Below are positions 31,251 to 41,107 of a stretch of DNA of 64,000 nucleotides, one piece after another (position 1 is the first letter of the stretch; each line of letters starts with the position of its first letter). The stretch comes from Sacculina carcini (lineage: Eukaryota; Arthropoda; Thecostraca; Sacculinidae), in NCBI GenBank assembly GCA_916048095.2, contig OU696585.1, positions 4,650,145-4,714,144 of the forward strand, read 5' to 3'. The translations under genes and the position numbers were made by a program. The notes below the pieces were generated by a model. It was not told the origin of the DNA. It did not search any database and worked only from the letters and a program-made list of their open reading frames with translations.

Positions 31251-31996
31251 TTTTTAATATGGGTGCCTGTAGGTGATACCAACGCGGTTGTGTGTTGGAG
31301 AGAAGAGTGTGACATTCGACCCGCCTCCTTTAGCGCAACGAATTGGATGACTTTTTCAAGCGGCTGTTTGTCGACATCTGTCATTAGCAACTGCTGTTGG
31401 ATCTCTGGGTCACTGATCCCTATGCATAGTTGCGCCTTAATTTCTTCATCCGCGTAGGAAGGACGAGCGGTGCATTCGGGGGCGTCGCAGGGGACGTGAA
31501 ACGCACAAACTTCCGCTTGTCCCCGTAAGCGGGCGGCAAAATGGTGTACATCCTCATGTGGCTCTTGCCTCATTTCACGCATTTCGACGCGTGCTACGAC
31601 GACACTCAGGGATTTAACAGCCAAACGTTTGATGTGGTCCAAGAATGTAGCCTCGTCTAGGCTGAAGATGGATGACCCGAGAACTCTGTGTAGGTTCAGC
31701 TGGAGGTCGTCGTCACAACACTCGAGCAGCTCATTGACATGCCGGGATTCGCCAATGTCGGTCATGATTTTGTACTGTGTCCATTTACTGAGAAAGAAAT
31801 TCCAGTGTTCGAGTGAAAGTCCCTTGGAGACCGTTGGTCTTCGTGCCTTCGTGGTGTTACTTGGACGGCTTGGTTGGACTGAGGCCAGCACTGCTTGAGT
31901 TGCTGCCTGAACTGCAGAGGAGACGATTTCTTGCAATGCCTCAGGTTTGATGATAATATTACCTTCACCGTCAGTACTCGAATGAAGTGCCATCAT
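31007..31996 (-). CDS. gag of the 26.7-32.4 kb Ty3/gypsy element
   Basis: 329 codons from ATG at 31996, which overlaps the last base of the LTR; a second ATG follows directly. Text such as LSLEHWNFFLSKWTQYK, FAARLRGQAEVCAF and DEEIKAQLCIGISDPEIQQQ is typical of Gag capsid of invertebrate Ty3/gypsy elements. The zinc knuckles are not in this frame but in the overlapping pol frame, so a -1 shift (or a mutation) is needed upstream of them. A run of six A (plus-strand T at 31250-31255) is the best place. Confidence 0.82.
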   Translation of the reverse strand: MMALHSSTDGEGNIIIKPEALQEIVSSAVQAATQAVLASVQPSRPSNTTKARRPTVSKGLSLEHWNFFLSKWTQYKIMTDIGESRHVNELLECCDDDLQLNLHRVLGSSIFSLDEATFLDHIKRLAVKSLSVVVARVEMREMRQEPHEDVHHFAARLRGQAEVCAFHVPCDAPECTARPSYADEEIKAQLCIGISDPEIQQQLLMTDVDKQPLEKVIQFVALKEAGRMSHSSLQHTTALVSPTGTHIKKCPLTSTKNAPSTMSPMVLQNVIGVVSKVTVVDLRKTFDVNSVQLFGTDAKSVEKQVISRKNVVRGLTRTNGTQTITTRFY

Positions 31997-32359
31997 AAAC
32001 AAGGTTCACAAATTGACAGCCCAGTAAAAGGATTACTTTGTATTATCAAAATACAATGATGGCAATCTGGAAACAAGAAACAACAAAATAGAACAATCAT
32101 ACAAATGATCCCAATGTTACACACACCACTATGAAGCGACATATCTGCAGTTTATATGAAAATGCTTATTGAGGTGTATAGCGTGTTTACACGATAAAAG
32201 TAAGTAAGCATAATATAAAGAATCAATTATAAAGAATACTCACATCAAAAGGCACATTCGGTAAACACCACACAAAACAAACATACAAGCCACGTTGAAC
32301 AAGTGTCGCCAGTTATTGTATGGCTGCCAGTTACTGTGTGGCTGCCAGATCATTGTTTA
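31996..32359 (-). repeat. 5' LTR
   Basis: 364 bp; retro-oriented start TAAACAATGATC, end CCTTGTTTA. It starts TA where the 3' LTR starts TG. Gag begins at its inner edge. Confidence 0.92.
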
Positions 32360-32849
32360 ATAATGTTCAATTGTTTGAACAATGGAGTAGAACGCTCATG
32401 TAAGGGTTTATTCATTATTGTTCTCAATGCTTTTCTTTGGGCGATTCTTATTGGTTCCAAGTTTGTTTCGAACGTATTTCCTCATGTTCCGCAACAGTAT
32501 TGCATATGTGGTTTAAACAGCGTGTTGTATAACTGTATATTTATTTTTTATCGAATATATTCCTAGTTTCACTCAATATAAAAGTAATTTTGCTCAGATT
32601 GGAAGACACTTTATGTATTTGTTCTTTCCAGTTCAGACAGCTGTCAAGGATGACTCCTAGAAATTTTGTTTTTTCACTCTTCTCGATAACTGAGCTCCCT
32701 AATTTTACGATAGCAACTTGACAGTGAGTCCTTCTATTGAATAATACATGACAGGATTTTGCAATGTTCACTGTGAGTTTGTTGGAGATGAACCAATTGT
32801 GTATGCTTGCTACTTCTGAATTGATTTTTCTGTACAAATCAATTCAGAT

Positions 32850-32985
32850 ATTGAAGTTGATTATTCCGAAATTGAAGTTGGTTATTCCGAAATTGAAGTT
32901 GATTATTCCGAAATTGAAATTGATTATTCCGAAATTGAAGTTGATTATTCCGAAATTGAAGTTGTAAAGGTATAGTTTTGTACAT
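32850..32985 (-). repeat. dispersed repeat with 21-bp minisatellite, copy 2, 5' part
   Basis: About five units of TTGAAGTTGATTATTCCGAA (plus A) ending with GTTGTAAAGGTATAGT, the exact reverse complement of the start of copy 1. A LINE begins abruptly at about 32849 inside the array. Confidence 0.82.
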
Positions 32986-33119
32986 TAAATATGGTTCCTC
33001 AGTCGTTTTTTTCCTTCACGAAAATATTGCCCGTTATTCTAGTCAAGATTTACACTCTGAATAATGCGACCCGCTTATATTCGTAGTCTCATTAGGGACA
33101 CTAAGTTTGTATGTATATT

Positions 33120-33154
<35 letters not shown>

Positions 33155-33810
33155 TTATGTACTTTTATATTTGCAAATAATTGATCTGTTGAATGAAATG
33201 ATGAAAGTTATTATAATCAACGTAGTTCACTTCTGGGAGGAAAAAGGTAATGAGTAAAAGATAATAAATATTATGCCACCTGTTGTTTTTTAAAACAGTT
33301 TCAGTTTTTTAGCAGAAAACGGTTAACCAAACCCTGCTTTCATACACAATGATTGACTCAATAATTGAATGCAAAGCTGTACTGTACACAGAAGTGCCGC
33401 ACATTACCGTGCAAACAAGGATATTACGACTTTCAGACACATTATACCACTTTTATTGTGCATATTTAATGATAATTCAATTTGATAGGGCCTCTAAAGC
33501 CATGAATGACTCATGTGTTGAAAAAAAAAAAATTTAACATGCCAAATATATCATTTCCATAATTTGAATTCTTTGCATGACTCTTAAAAAACTAAAAGTT
33601 AAAGTTTAAAGTTTCTTAAAGTTTCTTTTGTCCATTTTTTTTGGCAAAACAATGTTGTTTTACAAAAACCATCGCTTTTTAGGTCGCATTTCTAGCCGTC
33701 CCTCGACTTGCTGTCTACGATTCTATATGCTCATGTAATTTTTCGCGTCTGCGCTCATATCAGTGCGCTATAGCAAACAAGTTTTGTTGTTACATGTGAG
33801 CGAGCCTCAC

Positions 33811-33925
33811 CATCATGAAAGAGAAGCCTGTCCATAAATCGGTCCAGCCTCGAGGACATAACGGTATCTCCAAACTCTGACTGTGCACTGTCAAAGTGTC
33901 CCCTGGACTTTCACAAACAGCACAC
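33811..33925 (-). CDS. COL4A2: collagen IV alpha chain, NC1 exon (start of second C4 repeat)
   Basis: 115 bp, acceptor CTGCAG|G at 33926, donor ATG|GTGAGG at 33810. Encodes [20 protein letters not shown] and [18 protein letters not shown]. One base at the start completes the Arg codon split with the exon at 34168. It supplies three of the twelve NC1 cysteines and the HSQ..CP.GW.SLW signature that begins each C4 repeat. The downstream intron contains the nested transposon cluster. Confidence 0.95.
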
Positions 33926-34167
33926 CTGCAGAAAACGCGTGAACGATCGATGAGTTCAAGGCGAAACATAAGATCGGCAAGGCAAGATTGACACAAGATC
34001 GACTACATTTGGTTGGATCATTGTAGCACCATGACACCAGGAGGTGGGTCATGAAAAAAATTGAGCTGGTGCAAATGACTCCAGATTTGGGCCCAAAAGA
34101 GGAAGAGATGAATAGGAAACAATAAGAGGTCCCACTGGCTACTCGAATTTTGCAACCACCGGCTCAC

Positions 34168-34339
34168 CTCGAGATGTAGGGAGCAATGTCATGTTCCCTG
34201 ACGTCAGCCATGGGCAGCGCCTCGTGTGTGGTCAGCCAGTAGGTCAGTCCGCTGCGACTGGCATAGTGACACGCCGCGCTGTCGTCACACATCAGCACGG
34301 GCATCGTGGAGAAACGCGGCACACACGAGCCGGCCGAGC
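34168..34339 (-). CDS. COL4A2: collagen IV alpha chain, NC1 exon (first C4 repeat, second part)
   Basis: 172 bp, acceptor CCGCAG|GC, donor TCGAG|GTGAGC. Encodes SAGSCVPRFSTMPVLMC, ACHYASRSGLTYWLTTHE and ALPMADVREHDIAPYISR. The spacing from YWL to ISR is 22 residues, as in alpha2-type chains (alpha1 types have two more by my recollection). The Met in ALPMAD is near the methionine used for the sulfilimine bond. The 242-bp intron after it is the ancestral-looking size. Confidence 0.95.
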
Positions 34340-34645
34340 CTGCGGTAAATGCAGGCAAGTCACATACACACACAATTATCGGCTAGGGCGCAGCGCGTCG
34401 CGTTACCGTCTAGCACGAACGTTTCGCTGCAGCCGCGCGCGACTCACAAAAAAGATACACTACAAGTATAGCCATTCGGGGCAAATGAAGATCGTTTTCA
34501 TTAATATCTATCCAGCGCGTATACTAATGACGATAGAAAAACATACTAAGTACCACACAGTGTGTTGGTACAATGTGTTTCTATCCCCATACTGAAAGCT
34601 TTTGAAAAATTCATTATTTTAAATAGAGATCAAATTTAGTGACGC

Positions 34646-34680
34646 AATCGTCATTTACCCCAGCGGGATAAATGACGATT
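34646..34680. repeat. 15-bp hairpin of the CGTCAATTACCCC family
   Basis: AATCGTCATTTACCC, 4-nt loop, GGGATAAATGACGATT: near-perfect inverted repeat with a single-base bulge. A further TAGGGTAATTAACGATCG follows directly. Confidence 0.85.
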
Positions 34681-35324
34681 TCGTAGGGTAATTAACGATC
34701 GACCCATAATTCGTATATTTAAAGGTAATTTGGCATACTAGATGATAGATAAAGACATAAATTATCAGCTGAATATATTCAAACGTGTGGTTTTGATATA
34801 TTATCTTGTCATATTGTTGTAGTTGAAGGTTTTCGTTATGTGCATGTGTGTGCGCATGTGTGCGTGTGTGCGTGTGTGCATGTGTGTGTGTGTGTGCTTG
34901 CATTTGCTGGCGTAGTGTTCCGCATCGTGTATGTACGTCTGTGTGCGGGTGTATGTTTGCAAAATGCACTCGTTGCAAGGTGCTGACGAGGTATCAGGTG
35001 GCAGCGATGCGTTTGTTTATCAAGTGTCGTGTTGATGGGAGACAGTGCGGTGTTGAATCTCGGGTGAAGAGAGAAGTGTGTGCGAGTGCGGTGGAGATAT
35101 CATTGTGATACGCATATTGTATTTTAACTGTGTAGTGTTTTATGTTGCTGGCTCAGTGGAGTCCGTGTTTACATTGTGCATTTGTGTTCACCATTACTTC
35201 AATATATTCAACAACAAAACGAAAAACAAAGATGAAATAGTTCACATTACAATGCTAGCTTACTTAGCCTTGTCTTAAGGCTGATACTTAATACACTCTA
35301 CGAAAAATAAGTGTTGTTCTTCCG

Positions 35325-35740
35325 TTATAGCATGGTTTCAATGTCATCTCTCAGCAGGTATTCCAGAGAACTCACTGTATGCATTTGCTTCAGTTATTGC
35401 GACACTGTTGAGTCCGAATCCTAATCCTCCCCTTTCGACTTTCTCTTTTTCCCTTTTGCCTTTTTATTTGGTTCTTCCTTGCTAGACTTCTCAGTTTGAG
35501 TCGGAGCTCCCTTCTTGCGAGGTCTTGACTTAGACTTGTTCATCTCTGCAATTTTTTCGCGGCATTTCTCATCATTTATTACAGCTCATGGGAATGACTC
35601 TCCTCTTTTTTGTGAGGGGGATCGCACCACGTCCTCAGGATTGTTGGACAGACCCTATGGAAGCTAAGTGAAGTTTTTTGCATGACCGCCGCGGTATTAT
35701 AGTTGACTATGGCTCCTGGAGGGTTCCGCGAAGTAATGCA
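35325..35740 (-). pseudogene. decayed ORF with Lys-rich C-terminus, possibly transposon-derived
   Basis: One minus-strand frame, broken by a few stops, reads INDEKCREKIAEMNKSKSR, PRKKGAPTQTEKSSKEEPNK, KAKGKKRKSKGED and ends QMHTVSSLEYLLRDDIETML then stop. Upstream text in the same frame (GLSNNPEDVVRSPSQKRGES) also looks like former protein. The strong lysine bias and codon-like pattern suggest a genuine C-terminus. It lies between the two hairpins, which would fit a transposase in a TIR element, but I do not recognise the family. Confidence 0.45.
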
Positions 35741-35820
35741 AGACGTCATTGAACGTGGCGCACCACAGTGTAATTGACGATCGCTATAGGGGTAAATAAA
35801 AATCGGGGATGGGGCATATT

Positions 35821-35883
35821 ACGATCGGTGTGGGGAAATTGACGATCGCTACCCCGATCGTCAATTATCCCCACACCGATCGT
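35821..35883. repeat. 28-bp hairpin of the CGTCAATTACCCC family
   Basis: Left arm 35821-35848 (starting ACGATCGGTGTGGGGA), 6-nt loop, right arm 35855-35883; the arms are reverse complements apart from one extra base. Related GACGATCG..GGGGTAA motifs occur just to the left (about 35770-35790) and right (about 35980-35998). Confidence 0.9.
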
Positions 35884-36813
35884 AAAACACCCCACTTTCA
35901 GAATTATGTGGTGTCTTTAATACTTGCATATAAATGATATGGAAGAGCTAGCTATAGCCAATTGCCCCAATTTCTTGAAGCGATCGCAAATTACCCCTAA
36001 AATCTGTCCATGTGGTGAATTATGACAAATTTTCTGAAACATTGCCAATGTTTTGTGCAACATGCTTTTAAAGGTTTTGGCAGAAATTGTGTCACGCCTT
36101 CATTTTGTAACGCAGAAAGACTATTCATACACTGAAATTACCGCAAACGAATGCTCTAATAGTTAATCCACTCATTTTTGTCCATAGTGATTCCAACTCT
36201 CTTAAGGCCAAAAATCATTTCTGCCCCCAAAATGACCAAGTCGCCATTTTCCCCAAATGACTATACTAGGGATCTCCTCCCGAGCGCTCCCGGATCTTCT
36301 GCTGCTCCCGCACACGATAAAAACACCAAGGAAGGCGCGTGGGGAACAGCGTGAACTGCCGCCACTGGCTGCACTCCCGAGCAGCTTTTCTGCTCGGCAG
36401 AAAGGCCAAGCCGCCTCCGGTCCAGAGATGAGGGGGAAAGACGAGATAGCGAACGAGAAGAACGTGTTCGTCCCGCACTGCGTCATTCTATTGGTAGATT
36501 GTGGTTCTATAGTTAGTGTTCTCTATATGTGTTTGTACGTGCGTATGCGTGTGTGTGTGTGTGTATGTTACTGTGTGCCGCTTTGATAAAGCTATTTGCG
36601 TGCGTCATGAGCCGAGGAGCAAGGTCATTGTGACAGAGAGGGAACGTGAGTGTTTGTGTGCGCGGGGTGTAACCGGCAATCAGTGTGTAGAAGAGGAGCC
36701 GTTTTGTGTGGGATTATGCGTGTTGTTCATGTGGTGTGTTGGGATTTCTTGTTGGCAGGTGTGGTGAAATTATCATTTGTGGTGCAATTTTGTTTCATTT
36801 CTGTCCATGACAA

Positions 36814-37164
36814 TCAAGCGTCCTTGGATGCCGGTACCACGTACAGTGTCGTCTTGCAATCTGCATCATTCAACCTGACACTAGCTCTGCAAGTTCCAAT
36901 ACAATGGACTTTTCCACCATTTGCAGAGCAAAGACTCTCTGTTGCAGCAGACAACTTGACCTTGTCGATTCCCAGCTTCTCAGCGATTTTAGCGTTGATA
37001 ACACTTACTTCTGCTCCAGTATCAGCTATCCAAGCCACTTCCATTGATGCCCCTTTCAATGGGTTGACCTCGATTTTCACTGCGGGCGCTTTGCGTCTGT
37101 GTTTAGCGCCGCATCTAACATCACTGATGACAATGCGCCTATATTGAACAACGCACACATGCAC
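36814..37164 (-). pseudogene. retropepsin fragment of a Ty3/gypsy element
   Basis: 116 codons; EVAWIADTGAEVSVINAKIA contains the catalytic DTGA, followed by CSANGGKVHCIGTCRASVRL and TTLYVVPASKDA, typical protease text of invertebrate Ty3/gypsy elements. Stops after that, with no RT. It may belong to the same original element as the gag piece at 39440-39632, the I-type LINE having inserted between them. Confidence 0.75.
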
Positions 37165-37462
37165 GCACTCACACTGTCACTCGTCAAATCCCGTTTTCAA
37201 ACCCGGACATTGTTTGCACATTGCAGCTAGCGTTATTCGTGTGTGCCTGCAGTTCGTTCGTTCGTTATTTGTGTTTATGGGTTGCACCGGCCTCTGGGAC
37301 CATACGGCACCCCCCCCAGTCTATTCACAGCCCAAACACCCTAAAATGATGGACATGAGGAATGGAATGATGAAATAAATAAGTGTGATAGTGAACAAAA
37401 TGAATGTGAAAGTCAAGAAATAAAACTCAATAAATAATTCTAAAAGGCAAAAGCCGTGAAAA

Positions 37463-39271
37463 CTAAAAAATGCGGCCCTCAATGACCGCCGATTGCTCCT
37501 GTCCGAGAACATCGTGAATAGTCCGAACGGATCCAATAAAACGTTGACTCGCCTCTGAGAATGATGGGCATTCCACCAGGATGTGCTGCACGGAGAGACG
37601 TGCATTACATGCGCTGCACGTGGGTTCAGGTTGTCCGAGTAGAAGATGGCGATGCGTATCGTACGTGTGACCCACACGCAGACGACAGAGCGCCACTTCC
37701 TCGGACCTCTTCCGGCGACAAGAGCACATCCAATGTCCGATTTCGGGCTTCACAGCTTTTAATTTGTTAGAACCACATTCGTCCCAGGAGAGCTGCCAGC
37801 GAGAACGGATAAAACGATGTATAATAGGATAAAAGTCCGAATACGTAATGGGAAAGTTAAAATAAAATGAATAAAAGTCTCGTTCAGCAGCTCTTTTTGC
37901 GGCTCTGTCAGCTCGCTCGTTGCCCAAAATACCAATATGGGCCGGAATCCAGCAGAACTTTACACGCTTGCCCTGGTGGTGGATGATGCCAAGAGAGATG
38001 AAAATCCTCTGTATAAGAGGATGTAAGGAGAAAGACGATAATGAAGTTAAAGCACTAAGGGAGTCAGATAAAACTAAAAACAATGAAAAAGAAGATGAGC
38101 GAATAAAAACCAGGGCCAGCAGGATAGCGTGAAGTTCAGCCGCGTAAATGGAGGCGCTCGGTGGCAGCGTGCTCGAGCGGCACGTACCTCCACTTACAAA
38201 CGCACAACCCACACCACTGGCCGACTTAGATCCATCAGTGTACACGGCAGTATACCGTCCGTAAGAATGAATTCGCTCCAGTGTGTTTGAGCGAAGCACA
38301 CTGGGCACTGTACGGTGTTTCGGCAGAGCTGCTAGCGAGACGTCAACCTCGGGTGTGACCGATTCCCAGGGTGACTCCGCCGTGTATTCTTGTCTGAGGA
38401 CGTCGTTAGCACCCATCCCGCATGACTCCAGCAGTGCCTTCATTTTGCTGCTAAACAGCACAGAACACTGAGGTTCTGGAAGGTGCTGCTGCTCAGGCAC
38501 ATGCTGGGAAAATACCACGTCATACGCGGGGTTTTCATGGGTGCTTGCCAGCTTGCAAGAATAACGCATGCCCAGCTCTTGACGACGGAGCGCCAGCGGA
38601 GCCTCATCAGCCTCAACGAGGAGGCTGACGATTGGCGACGTGCGAAACGCGCCGGTGGCAATGCGTATCCCTGCGTGGTGTACGACATTCAAACGGCTTT
38701 TTGCTGACTCCGAAGCCAGATCATATACAATGCTTGCGTAATCGAGACGCGACCTGACTAACGAGCGGTACAGAAGGAGTAGTGACTGTCGATCTGCTCC
38801 ATACCGCATGCGGGAAACAGTGTTCAGCACATTCAGTGCCTTTAGACATGTGGTTCTCAGCTGTGAAATATGGTCGGTGTAGGTCAAGCGCGAGTCCAAC
38901 GTGACCCCTAAAAGCCGAACCGTGCGTTGGAATGAGACAGCACTGCCGTACAATTCCACTTCCATGTCAGGGCAGGCACCTCGACGGCGGCAGAAGTGTA
39001 CACCGACCGTTTTGGACGTTGAGAAGCGGAAGCCGTTACGCGTTCCCCAAGTCTCTATTTTATTCACCGCCAGCTGCAGTTAACGCTGGACAGCAACAGT
39101 GCTGCGGGAAGAACACCATACGGCAAAATCGTCCACAAATAAAGACCGTCCAATCGAGGGAGGCAAATGATTATCAATGTCGCTGATCATTATGTGCCTG
39201 CAGTTCAGTGAGCATAGGTCGCACGGGTCGCAGAGGCGTATGTGCACCCAACACAAGGGATAATCTAGCAA
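37463..39271 (-). pseudogene. I/Jockey-group LINE ORF2: RT end, RNase H and zinc motif, one in-frame stop
   Basis: Starts in the RT palm with SLFVDDFAVWCSS (FVDD box), then a TAA at 39078-39080 in the same frame, then 534 open codons. They hold FSTSKTVGVHF, RLLGVTLDSRLTYTDHI and an RNase H domain (YTAVYTDGSKSASGVGCAF, IYAAELHAILLAL, LVLSDSLSALTSL, KFCWIPAHIGILGNERAD). A C-terminal CCHC-like CSACNARLSVQHILVECPSF ends it. RNase H after RT is the mark of the I clade. 5' truncated at about 39271. Apart from the single stop it is well preserved, so it is a young insertion. Confidence 0.9.
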
Positions 39272-39439
39272 GCTGATAATAGATTTTGTGGTGGGATTCG
39301 TTTAGTGTGTTTGAGCGTGTGTTTCGCCTTGTATTGCCTGCCTGTCCTTCGCAGTGTGATTGATTGTTGTATGCTTGTCGTGTCTTTTGTCGCCTTACGG
39401 ATGTTTGTGCGCGTGTGGTGTATTGGTGTATTGCCTGCT

Positions 39440-39632
39440 AGCGTTCTTGCGCGTTGATTTTTTATAGCTGCTCACGGCAATTTTGGAACTGTCCGTTGTC
39501 ATCGCTCTGGCAGCAAATTCTTTGCTGTCTATTAGCGCCACGATCTCAGCTAATGACAGACTGTCGACTCCTGTTGTTCCCAGTACCTCCTTCTAGATTT
39601 CCTCATCCGAAAGGCTGTTCAATAAATGGAAT
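39440..39632 (-). pseudogene. gag fragment of a Ty3/gypsy element
   Basis: Minus-strand text NSLSDEEI, stop, KEVLGTTGVDSLSLAEIVAL and IDSKEFAARAMTTDSSKIAV matches the end of the Gag capsid region of invertebrate Ty3/gypsy elements, just before the zinc knuckles, which are missing here. Confidence 0.7.
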
Positions 39633-39639
39633 AAATGAA

Positions 39640-41107
39640 ATGATGAAATGATATCTCATCAAGTGTGGGGGCGCGGTGGTGAGTTCTCATGATGCATTTG
39701 TTGAGGTCCTTTGGGTCCAGACATACTCTCAATCGTCCGTTTGCTTTCCGCGTACACGTGAGGCTGTTCACCCATTCGGTTGGCTTTGTTACGCGCTCAA
39801 TAACCCCTTGAGCCTCCATTTCGTTAAGAGTCTGCTGTAAATCATTTTTTACTTTGATAGGTACTTGTCTGGGTGCATGTAACACCGGCTGGGCTCCGGA
39901 TCGCAAAACGATGCGGTACTTCCCGGGCATGTGTCCGATAGTGTCGAACCTGTCCGGGTATTGTGCCTTCAGTTGATCTGTACTGTGCACTCGGTCATTT
40001 GAGTCTTGGTCTTGCCGACTATGGTCGTTCACGGTGTACAACACGCACGTTTGTCCCAGCTGGCTGCTTGTTGGTGACTCGTTCTTATCATGTCGACGTA
40101 CCCGCACAATATCGAGCGCCTTGCACGACGGCCAGCCGAGGAGAGCCGGGCGTTTTGTGTCGACCACGAAGAAATCTAGTGTAGCGGTTTCTCGCAATAC
40201 GCGCAGAAATTCGCCCACATTCTCGCCGTCCTGCTGTCGACGCCCGTGCCTTTCACGGTAACGTCGCGTGCCCTCAGCAGCGCGGCACGATGCCATCTGG
40301 TGGTGCACGCACGGGCGGAGTAATCGCCGCGACCTGACTGCCGGCTCAGTTTACAGCGCATGCGCGATTGCTGACGACGTACAGCATCGACCTCTACGCG
40401 GGGAACCAGGGAACCAGTCACATTGGGCCCGGTGCTCTGCATGGCTGCAGCGTCTTGGCGGGCCGACTGACATACGAGTACTGGTATGTGTTGCCTCTTC
40501 CAGCGACAGGTCCCTGTGCGCGACCTACAGGAGCTGGTGCAGGGCAGCGGAGTCGGCAGTCCCCATCACCAACTGATCTCGGAGACGCTCGTCGCGGCAG
40601 ACAAAGCAAATACGAAGCTGGCTGCAATTTCTCACAATACGCGCAGAAATTCGCCCACATTCTCGCCGTCCTGCTGTCGACGGGCGAAGAAACGCCGGCG
40701 TTCCACCACCACATTCTGCCGCGCCCGCTGATGCTCCTCCAACAGGCAGATGCAAGCGGGCAGATCAGCCGTCACCGGCAGCGTCAGCGTGTGGCGGATG
40801 ACGCACCACCACTCATCGTCCAGCAGTGTAGTGAGCAGCGCTTGCTGCTGGGCAGGGCTGAGCTTTTCACTGATTGACAGTGTCGTGTACGCCATTACGC
40901 GCTCCTTCCAGGAGGCGGAATCAGCTGCTGATGCGGAGTAGGACAGACGGGCTGGTGGCAATGAGCTGTGGTGCATGGGGCTACTGCAGGCGCCATGGCG
41001 GGGCTGTCATTGCGAACTGCTGATGAGCGAGCTGAGACACAAGCTCTGTCAGCTGGTCCAGGTTTTGCTGTTGTGCACGCAGTTCGTCACAGAGCGGCTG
41101 CGCCATG
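39640..41107 (-). pseudogene. Ty3/gypsy element remnant: gag start, internal duplication, early RT
   Basis: Gag starts at about 41107 with MAQPLCDELRAQQQNLDQ, continues through frameshifts to RQNVVVERRRFFARRQQDGE and NVGEFLRVLRE (about 40650), and stops. The same RRQQDGENVGEFLRVLRE stretch appears again at about 40195-40245, fused directly to pol text (FDTIGHMPGKYRIVLRSGAQ, VKNDLQQTLNEMEAQGVIER, KANGRLRVCLDPKDLNKCI). RT ends after APTLDEISF. A 50-bp direct repeat and loss of the protease indicate recombination or template switching between two copies. Confidence 0.75.

Larger units (their letters stand above)
26695..32359 (-). mobile_element. Ty3/gypsy LTR retrotransposon, nearly complete (5.7 kb)
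   Basis: Two 364-bp LTRs differing at 7 positions enclose gag, protease, RT, RNase H and integrase in canonical order. A perfect 5-bp target duplication ATAAT sits at 26690-26694 and 32360-32364. The low LTR divergence (about 2%) suggests a fairly recent insertion, yet pol has two frame breaks. The RT active site reads CIDDTLLW. Confidence 0.93.
26166..32849 (-). mobile_element. CR1/Rex-like LINE fragment, split by an LTR element
   Basis: 5' part at 32837-32365 encodes ISNKLTVNIAKSCHVLFN, KTKFLGVILDSCLNWKEQ and RIAQRKALRTIMNK. The 3' part at 26689-26413 encodes DDLIKYNTLMKMFNAF, FARTKTRDLTLFHQGIRLWN and SAFKKIVRTQYIQ, the usual end of LINE RT proteins. Its 3' UTR carries GGGCAGTACAAGCCTCCAGG (around 26280) and ends in a (ATG)n-type tail at 26166-26190. 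The two halves meet at the ATAAT target duplication of the LTR element, so the LINE was contiguous before that insertion. It is 5' truncated. Confidence 0.85.
24168..33810 (-). other. last collagen intron (9.6 kb), transposon-filled
   Basis: Bounded by donor GTGAGG at 33810 and acceptor GCGCAG at 24168. 24.2-25.2 kb is AT-rich with repeated TTTTT/GGTTTT motifs and no gene. 25.2-33.0 kb holds the nested element cluster annotated separately. 33.0-33.8 kb is AT-rich with a (TA)n tract at about 33122-33152. Confidence 0.85.

Noticed and set aside
26695..32359. Reading the whole block as part of a host gene
   Set aside because: Paired 364-bp LTRs, the ATAAT duplication and gag-pol order show an inserted retrotransposon.
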